NCBI GenBank assembly: GCA_964019415.1
Contig: OZ025870.1
Coordinates: 3,191,908-3,255,907 of the forward strand
DNA length: 64,000 bases
Source of the DNA: Ianthella basta
Lineage: Eukaryota; Porifera; Demospongiae; Verongiida; Ianthellidae
Direction of reading: 5' to 3'
Below, one piece after another: positions 58,801 through 64,000 of the stretch. Under the pieces are notes generated by a model. It was given only the letters and a program-made list of their open reading frames with translations. It was not told the origin of the DNA and ran no database searches. A program made the translations under genes and the position numbers. The stretch's first letter is position 1, and every line of letters begins with the position of its first letter.

Positions 58801-61800
58801 TGTGTCTGTTACATCCAACTTGCAATGTGTTTCATAACATGGAAACGACTCTCTTGTGCTTTGGCTATGGACAGGTACATACTCAATCAGCATTCACATA
58901 CCCTTTGACATTATAGGTGTTGGAGCATGCTGATTCATCCCAAGTATGTATAATGGCTACCATGCTCTGGCCCACAATAATTATGTTTCTGCATGGGTCA
59001 TTTTCAGGTACCAATCAGACACAGTACTGTCTCTCACATCGGCTGGTAATATTGCCCATTGTCAAGTAAGCAAACAGTTGTGGTTACCTCTATAAACTTA
59101 CATTTTGCTCATCAATCTGTTTGCATACAGCACCAACAGTCATTGCAACAGTACCCAGGCCTTTCTGTTTCACCTCAAGTTCGGCAACTTGGGCTACAGC
59201 AGCATCCATACTCCTCTTCTTTGCCTCTGCATCCATGGTAGGTGGTCTTAACAAAACCTATAGAGAAGGAGGTATGGCAAAGTTGACCAACATGAAGGTG
59301 AACATTTTGACCTTGAGCTGTGAGCTCCTTTATAAAATGTATGATTGTACGCCTCCTTCTCAGTCAACCCAAGACATTGCAACTGTGCAGTAGGCAGTGT
59401 TGTTTGAAGACGCACGAACCAAATCAGAGCTATTATTCGCCACCAAGAAATTATGTGACTCATCTGCTCAAACTAATAAGTAATTGCCAGACTCCTCTTT
59501 GATCTAATGTCATTGTCTATTGGTTCATTGAACGTTCAGTAACTAAGGCACTTCTGCCATTCTGACTGACATCATTCAAGCCATGCCAAGGCCCCTTCCA
59601 CTGCTCCCTCAGTGGAAGCACAAAACTAGAAACAAGATATATAAGGGACTGGCAACATTATGCTCCTGTATCATTGGTGATCATAAGTACGTTCATATAA
59701 TGCATTGTTTGTTTGAACTTGCATGCTGCCTATTGTCATTTGTATTATCGTAGCTACATAGATTAAGGACAAACAGGAGTTCTAAGTAGATGCAGAATAC
59801 AGCTAGCATGAGCAGTCACTGAGATGATAATCTCAGTGATGGAGCATGTTATGTGCTCTGCACATGCACAAGCGCGCCTTCTAAACCAGTGGTGTCTCAG
59901 GAGACTGAGGGGGCAGGAGCCCTACTGATAGGAAGAAGTGATTGCCCTCCCTTGCTAGTCATCACACAATCAGAGTAAAACACCTGCCAGTGTCTGTGGC
60001 TCTTCCATCTTTGTATGAGTATCTAGCACAATTTCTCTTGGACATAGATCGCTACTACAGTGGAGGCTCCAAGTAATCACTATACGAGCCAAGCTGCAAT
60101 TGAGTCATACCAAGAGTGTACTCTTGGTCATACCTCCAGCCACCATCTCAGACGTCAAAGCATTCCAGTGTGGACTCCAGACCCAGCATTAATTATAACA
60201 AAGCCTGTAATTGAAACAAATTTCATATTCTATACTTGCATGGTTAGGTTTAGCTTTAGATTTAGGTTTGGTTTAGTGTTAGGATTAGAGTTTGCCAAAT
60301 AATATCATTATTATGCAGTGCAGCATTCCACTTACATGGTGTGTAGGATCTAATTTCACAGGATGAAATTTCCATTAATAGCCAATTAGAGAGGCATGCA
60401 ATTCATAATCGTAGCTTCGTGAATGGTCGCTTGCACGGTTATTTAAATTATGCAATGAATTTGTATATTGGATGTGCAAGGCACAAATATTTTGTGAGAC
60501 TTCATTTTTGCGAATGCCTGCACAAGTGGCTAGTTACTTGGTACATGTTTCTTCTTGTCGCAACATCCTTCTTTAATACTGTACTGCTTCTTAGCGAATA
60601 GCAACCCAAGTCAGGCATTGCTGAGCCCTCCTCACATCATGAACATTGGCTTGTCACTATGGAATATGATTATTGCAGCTGGAATGTGCTTCGTGTGAAT
60701 AATAGTCAATGTGTGTATTGTGCACACGAATGTGTATTATAAATTGGAAAGAAATTGTATGCCATGCCACACAGCTCCCTACTAGCTACTGGTATGTCTA
60801 CGCAAACAATTTTGCAGTGGTATGCCTCACTTGTGGCAAAGTGACACAGACAAAGCATTGTTGCCATCTACATAGGAAGACATGCAAAACACAGGCTTAG
60901 GGTAGAAATGATGCTAGCACAATCTGCTCAGGCTTATTTAATACCCGCATAACAGACACGATGCACAGCATTAGTTGCCACTGCTTTGAATACCCTCGTG
61001 GCACTAACACAGCATGAGGACGTCAGAAATACTTCACTCTTATAATTAATATAATAGTATGCTGCCCTTAATCTGCCCTGAGATATTATGCCCTGAATAT
61101 TATACAGTGTGTGTGCTACATTATTGTTAAAATATATGTTGCGTTACTACTTGGCTTAATCTGACTAGAGCACACCTATAGTTGTGCCATGCTATGTATG
61201 TGGCCTTACCTGACCACCTGGAGCAATGGCAGTTGGAAGAGTTCTGAACAAGGATGCAGTCAGTTAATTAGCCTAATTAGATGGCATTTAGTAATAGCTA
61301 GGTGCTTAGTGATTTTGGTATAAATTTGCCAATCATCCTTAATTATAATCTATTCCAGTCTGTTTGTTTGTCTGTTCATGTGCGTGCCATTAAAAGTGGG
61401 CATCTGATTGGATGGTGCAATCATTTGACCGTAACATGGCACTCTGGACGCATGCATGTACCTTACAGCCAGCCGTTTCTACAACACTCTGTGTTCCTCA
61501 GGTTGGGTCTCCTTAGCGTCATACACTTGGGTGGCAGTGTCCTATTATTTCTTCATGAGAGATCCAGAAATGCTCCAGCTGCCCACAGGCAGATACTTCT
61601 ATTTCACTATGTTGGGTACATACATAGCTAGATTGGCTGTCAAAGTTCTGGGTTGCTGATTGCCTTCTCTTTAGCAGAAAGTAAGCACCAAAAACCTCGC
61701 ATTTTTGGCTGCGGCACTACCTTGCTGGCTAAAAACCATAGTTCCAAAATATGATCATTGCTATTCATTGTACACACACTTGCAATTGTGAGTATCCTAT

Positions 61801-63901
61801 ATATGCATGTACACGTGTGCATAACAGAGGCAAACAATACTGGCAGTGATATTGGCAATATATCCAGGCAGTACATATCACTCAACGAAAGCTGGCCAAA
61901 TGCTGATGGATGGCTGGGTATGCAATGCAGAACTCGTAGTTAGTTAAGTGTATCCACACAAGCAAACATGCAAACTTGCCTTGCCAGTAAGCACATCGAA
62001 GCTGAAATGGCCCTCCACCTTCACATTGACCATCTTCACTATGCGAAAGACTTCTAAGGATGCTGGAATTTGTGCCGCTGCTGTCAATACAGTATCCCTC
62101 GGGATGTAGAAGAAAAGGACAACGCTTCCAGGATTAAACCCTGCAAAAATGGCTGTACTAACACCCAGCTTATCCACAAGGAAAGGCTTTGCTTTGAGGA
62201 CCTCATGCAGGGAATAGCTATACTGATCCACTTCCAATTTCACTGACATGTTTACACATTGTGGTGGAGGCTCAGGCCTGATTGACCGTGCTCTGCATTC
62301 CGACAAGCATACAGTCACCTCCTTTTTTACCAACTGCTCATAGCTTTCCATTTTCATCTTCAAGTTCTCAACCTCGAGGTACAGCACCACAAACCTAGTA
62401 AACTCAAAGTTGAGAGGGTCCCAGTATCTGCGGATTGTGGTGATCAAGCCATTGGCAGAGTCTGGGAGTATGACATTGATATGTTTTGATTTTAACTTAT
62501 CTTCAACGCACTCCTTCAATTCCCTGAGTTGACAATGGTGTAGGGCTCGAACCACTCTACTAATTTCATTAACAAGTAAGATGAACTGATCAGCAAGTCT
62601 ATCAATGACTGGGTACTGAATTTGCCACTGATCAGAAGGTGCAACCTCTTCATATGCACCTACAAGTAAACAGTGTAGGTAATTAATGCAGTGTTAATGA
62701 CTCCTACGCACAGTTACTGCCTGTGTCTAAGCCTTTAGTCACTCAACAATTGTAGGGCAATGTTGGCTTTAACGTGCACAACTTGCCTATAGAAATCATG
62801 TCCTAAATCTCGTAATGAAGAAATACCAACTTTGAAGGGATGAAACATATGGCCTGGACAGGAATTACCATTTCTCTGACCTAGGTTACCTATTCTGCTG
62901 AATACACAGATGCTCTCACGGGCAGACAGTTCATTGTGATGTAGCAGGGACGGCAATTTCAAAGTGTATATATATAGCTTTCCCAAGTCTAGACATTGAT
63001 TGGCTGCTGAAGCAGTATGGTTCTAAAGGGTATCCTCACAAGTCACACTATTAATCAGAACACATTTGTGGCTGTTGCTGCATAATTAGCCATTTTCGGC
63101 TTGAATGGATGAAACATATGGTACTGACAAGGGAATTACATACGTACTTCCCCCCAGATTACTCCATGTAGCTGTTCTGCTGAAGTACACTGAACATATG
63201 CTCACATGACAATGGGTAGGACGTCCATTGTGATGTAGGTAGAGATAGCAACTCCTATATAAGATTTTGAATTTAGATTGAAAAAACGCAGTCTACTGCA
63301 AGGGTGCCCACACACATCTACAGATCCACAGAGTTATTCTTGTCATGTACTGTACCATGGATGAGATTGTCTGGTGCTTTAAAATGAATGAACAGCGACA
63401 ATGCAATCATTGTTCATACAGTGCTTTCCTTGTATATGTTTTACTGTAATACTTTAGTATTAGGTGGCATTTTATTGCAATATGTTAAAATAATGTAGAT
63501 GGCACACCCTACTACCAAAGCTAATGAATTTAATTAAATTTGTTGCTGACACAAAGAGCAATTGTACTTACTGCCAGTTGTCTGCAGCTCCACTAGATCA
63601 CCATCTTTTTTCCAGTTCAGGATATTCCTCTTGATGAAGGCGCTGGCCTCAGATCCCACTACCCTATGCACTTGCAATATAAGGGCATTCCATGTCCTAG
63701 GGCCATTTCCACAGTCTTGTTTGCCATTGATCCAGTCCTGCAACATCTCTCTGCAGCATTTCTCTGGGTCATCTCTGTTGCCCTTTTCCTTGTTACGCAG
63801 TGTAAAGTCTGCCGCTCCAAGTGCTAAGCCTAGATTATACCATGAATTGGTGAGTCGAGGTATTGCCGGCAGTAAAGCATTCAGTGAGGGCTTTGAGTCA
63901 C
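44078..63901 (-). CDS. Gene D: death domain / helix-strand module / coiled coil / Gly-rich hydrophobic C-terminal protein (5' end outside window)
   Basis: Exons in transcript order: 63901-63572 (death domain), 62659-61980 (module), 59257-59102 and 56324-56067 (helical), 53511-53358 (coiled coil), 44973-44078 (C-terminal exon with stop). Phases match at every join: 1-1, 1-0, 0-0, 0-0, 0-1, 1-stop. About 823 residues lie in the window. The intron after the module exon has a GC donor (AAG|GCAAGT). A 70-nt exon at 53817-53748 joined to a longer form of the next exon (from 53534) would also keep frame. The last intron (8.4 kb) is full of mobile DNA. Inferred role: a death-domain protein whose C-terminus could insert in or remodel a membrane. 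Confidence 0.78.
46862..46897. repeat. (GT)n microsatellite
   Basis: Short GT tract in the last intron of gene D. Confidence 0.8.
47120..47205. repeat. Element end with CCCCACGAGTTTTTT motif
   Basis: TTTCGAGTTG...CCCCCACGAGTTTTTTCAAC with AACTCGAAA forms a hairpin-like end. The same CACGAGTTTTTT then AACTC(A/G)AAATAC text closes the repeats at 55705 and 58690. Confidence 0.4.
48510..49035. repeat. Dispersed repeat with hairpin (copy 2)
   Basis: A diverged relative of 23745-24180: CCTGTTGCCATGGTAACATG, GATTCTAAATCCCATA, then GCGCTTGGGTGCTTTGCACC and CTTCATGCTCTAAATC. The terminal hairpin is more decayed than in copy 1. Confidence 0.55.
49138..49344 (-). pseudogene. HIRAN-like domain fragment
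   Basis: Reads AYHVYKDIWAPAIGDEFDCQ then EPGNEEDSYAVAVYGNALF, the pattern of HIRAN-type domains (VYKDIWxPxxGExLxCxxExxNxxDxYAVAV). It lies alone in an intron of gene D beside a Penelope remnant, so it is probably a captured or decayed fragment. Confidence 0.55.
49390..50520 (-). mobile_element. Penelope-like element remnant with GIY-YIG endonuclease
   Basis: Reads ILPAGTGGAIVVMTKEDYNT, a frameshift near 50390, then KPEVPLRPIVSCIQ joined directly to AALDGSLDATVYRKPPHTDR. The RT core between these blocks, including the catalytic Asp motif, is deleted near 50228. Then comes VVYQITCSCGKTYNGKTTRR (GIY-YIG), another frameshift near 49825 and VVEHAWEHHHHIEWEGTRVI. Downstream at 49502-49460 is CUGAAGA-GGCC-loop-GGCC-GAAACG, a hammerhead-like core (CUGANGA). 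Confidence 0.8.
51297..51329. repeat. Perfect 13-bp hairpin
   Basis: TTTCACATCTACC and its exact reverse complement are separated by the 7-base AGAAGAT. Confidence 0.7.
51353..51750. mobile_element. Foldback element with tRNA-like centre
   Basis: 51353-51448 and 51655-51750 are inverted repeats of about 95 bp (GGAGCCCAGTGGAATGGGGC and its mate). Between them, minus strand 51553-51480 reads TCGTAGCTCAGTGGCAGAG (box A-like) and ATCGATTCC (box B-like). Acceptor and anticodon stems do not pair well, so it looks like a tRNA-derived SINE or decayed tRNA rather than a working tRNA. Confidence 0.5.
51771..52663. mobile_element. Terminal-inverted-repeat element of about 0.9 kb
   Basis: Left end CTATCAAAATAGACCT... 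and right end (reverse complement) CTATCAAGCTAGACCT... pair over about 95 bp, including GTTACGCGAAAACGC and ATGAATATTAATGACCTCT. The interior has two unassigned minus-strand ORFs (52219-52488 and 51982-52176). Non-autonomous DNA transposon likely. Confidence 0.6.
53358..53511 (-). CDS. Gene D coiled-coil exon 5 in window
   Basis: Reads ELERKLTSFSQTVEQFKDLT, then Ser/Thr-rich LLDTSSSTADTKESHL. Starts in phase 0 after CAACAG and ends in phase 1 at GTAAGA. An alternative start at 53534 is possible with the 70-nt exon 53817-53748. Confidence 0.6.
53880..55705. repeat. Dispersed repeat, long copy
   Basis: Its ends match 57840-58690 in the same orientation: GGCTTCATGCTCATAAT, TAGAAAGCTTACCTA, GTACAGTCCCAAATA, then the 3' block from GAGACAATCGAATCATGGCA to CACGAGTTTTTT. 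The middle (about 54530-55360) is present only here. Confidence 0.6.
56067..56324 (-). CDS. Gene D helical exon 4 in window
   Basis: 86 codons, phase 0-0. Reads LKHKQQLEVLGREEILAM, then QRLYQLQQRLKYCIDSWL. Leucine heptads suggest a coiled coil. Acceptor ATGTAG, donor GTGAGT at 56066. Confidence 0.7.
57840..58690. repeat. Dispersed repeat, internally deleted copy
   Basis: Same ends as 53880-55705 but lacks about 0.8 kb of its middle. Ends in CCCACGAGTTTTTTAACTCA. Confidence 0.6.
59102..59257 (-). CDS. Gene D helical exon 3 in window
   Basis: 52 codons, phase 0-0. Acceptor TATAG, donor AAT|GTAAGT. Reads MDAEAKKRSMDAAVAQVAEL, then QKGLGTVAMTVGAVCKQIDEQ. Amphipathic helix or coiled coil. An internal ATG is in frame. 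Confidence 0.65.
61480..61659 (+). other. Possible exon of a multi-pass membrane protein
   Basis: After an AG at 61499-61500 the frame reads GWVSLASYTWVAVSYYFFMR, then PTGRYFYFTMLGTYIARLAV and stops at TGA (61659). Two hydrophobic segments are visible. It faintly resembles the C-terminal part of CDP-alcohol phosphotransferases. It lies opposite to gene D within its intron, so a stray fragment is as likely. Confidence 0.2.
61980..62659 (-). CDS. Gene D exon: complete helix-strand module
   Basis: 226 residues. Helical half: YPVIDRLADQFILLV, then RRYWDPLNFEFTRFVVLYLE and MKMESYEQLVKKEV. Strand half: FLVDKLGVSTAIFAGF, GSVVLFFYIPRDTV and MVNVKVEGHFSFDVLTGK. The pattern matches gene C (helical half) and copies A and B (strand half). 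No named family is assigned. Confidence 0.78.
63572..63901 (-). CDS. Gene D exon: death domain
   Basis: 110 residues. The core reads LPAIPRLTNSWYNLGLALGA, then KCCREMLQDWINGK, TWNALILQVHRVVGS and AFIKRNIL. This is the death-domain pattern (W-x-x-L-G-x-x-L-G, then C-x-x-M-L-x-x-W, then TWxxLIxxL). Acceptor TTAG at the right edge; donor GTAAGT at 63571. Confidence 0.8.
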
Positions 63902-64000
63902 CTAAGATGGATCAAGGATAATGTATGGTTTTGCTAAGACAATGGACACAAATGAGGTGCACATGGAACGTACCACATGCTAATTGTCAGCCTGCAACTT

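Noticed and set aside
61214-61247. 34-nt candidate exon of gene D with good splice sites on the minus strand
   Set aside because: It does not keep phase between the exons at 61980 and 59257.
1-64000. CRISPR array, bacterial operon or phage region
   Set aside because: Spliced genes, microsatellites and eukaryotic transposons throughout; no regularly spaced short repeats with unique spacers.

Overview
The window looks like an accessory region of an invertebrate animal genome, most likely a sponge. It has short spliced exons with GT-AG introns, death-fold signalling domains (CARD and death domain) joined to ankyrin repeats, and many short inverted-repeat elements plus nested LINE, Ginger-type and Penelope-type elements. 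The sponge call is an inference from domain style; no ribosomal or mitochondrial marker is present.

Four death-fold genes lie on the minus strand. Copy A (exons between 10.2 kb and 1.3 kb) and copy B (41.5 kb to 26.7 kb) are full-length tandem paralogues. Each has a leader exon with a conserved 16-codon upstream ORF, then CARD, a large helix-strand module, coiled coil, proline-rich stretch, four ankyrin repeats and an unrecognised C-terminus. All 14 coding exons keep the same order and phase (957 codons in A, 934 in B, before a further exon that I could not find). Gene C (14.2-12.8 kb) encodes a CARD followed by the helical half of the same module and then stops. Gene D (63.9 kb, 5' end outside the window, to 44.1 kb) encodes a death domain, the complete module, coiled coils and a last exon with a Gly/Ala-rich hydrophobic segment.

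The duplicated unit also carried the 3' end of an ALDH3-like aldehyde dehydrogenase gene on the plus strand (10.8-12.3 kb and 42.5-43.1 kb). Each copy kept different exons and neither can make an enzyme.

The rest is mostly mobile DNA. A Ginger-type DNA transposon (15,546-24,313; TGTCA ends, CCAG target duplication; DD35E integrase, C48-like protease, PHD finger) contains a PHD-encoding LINE (18.8-23.65 kb). It sits inside an older element bounded by about 86-bp direct repeats. A truncated LINE of the same family lies in intron 3 of copy B, beside one of two 490-bp direct repeats. The introns of gene D hold a Penelope-like remnant, a HIRAN-like fragment, a foldback element with a tRNA-like core, a terminal-inverted-repeat element and dispersed repeats. 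Comparing copy A with copy B shows several copy-specific insertions, including a palindrome with a 7-bp target duplication, a piggyBac-like MITE and hammerhead-like foldbacks.

Working model (inference): CARD adaptors A, B and C, and death-domain protein D, share an undescribed module. D ends in a possible membrane-inserting segment, so the cluster may encode a death-fold signalling or effector set. Coordinates of splice sites were read by eye and may be off by a base or two.
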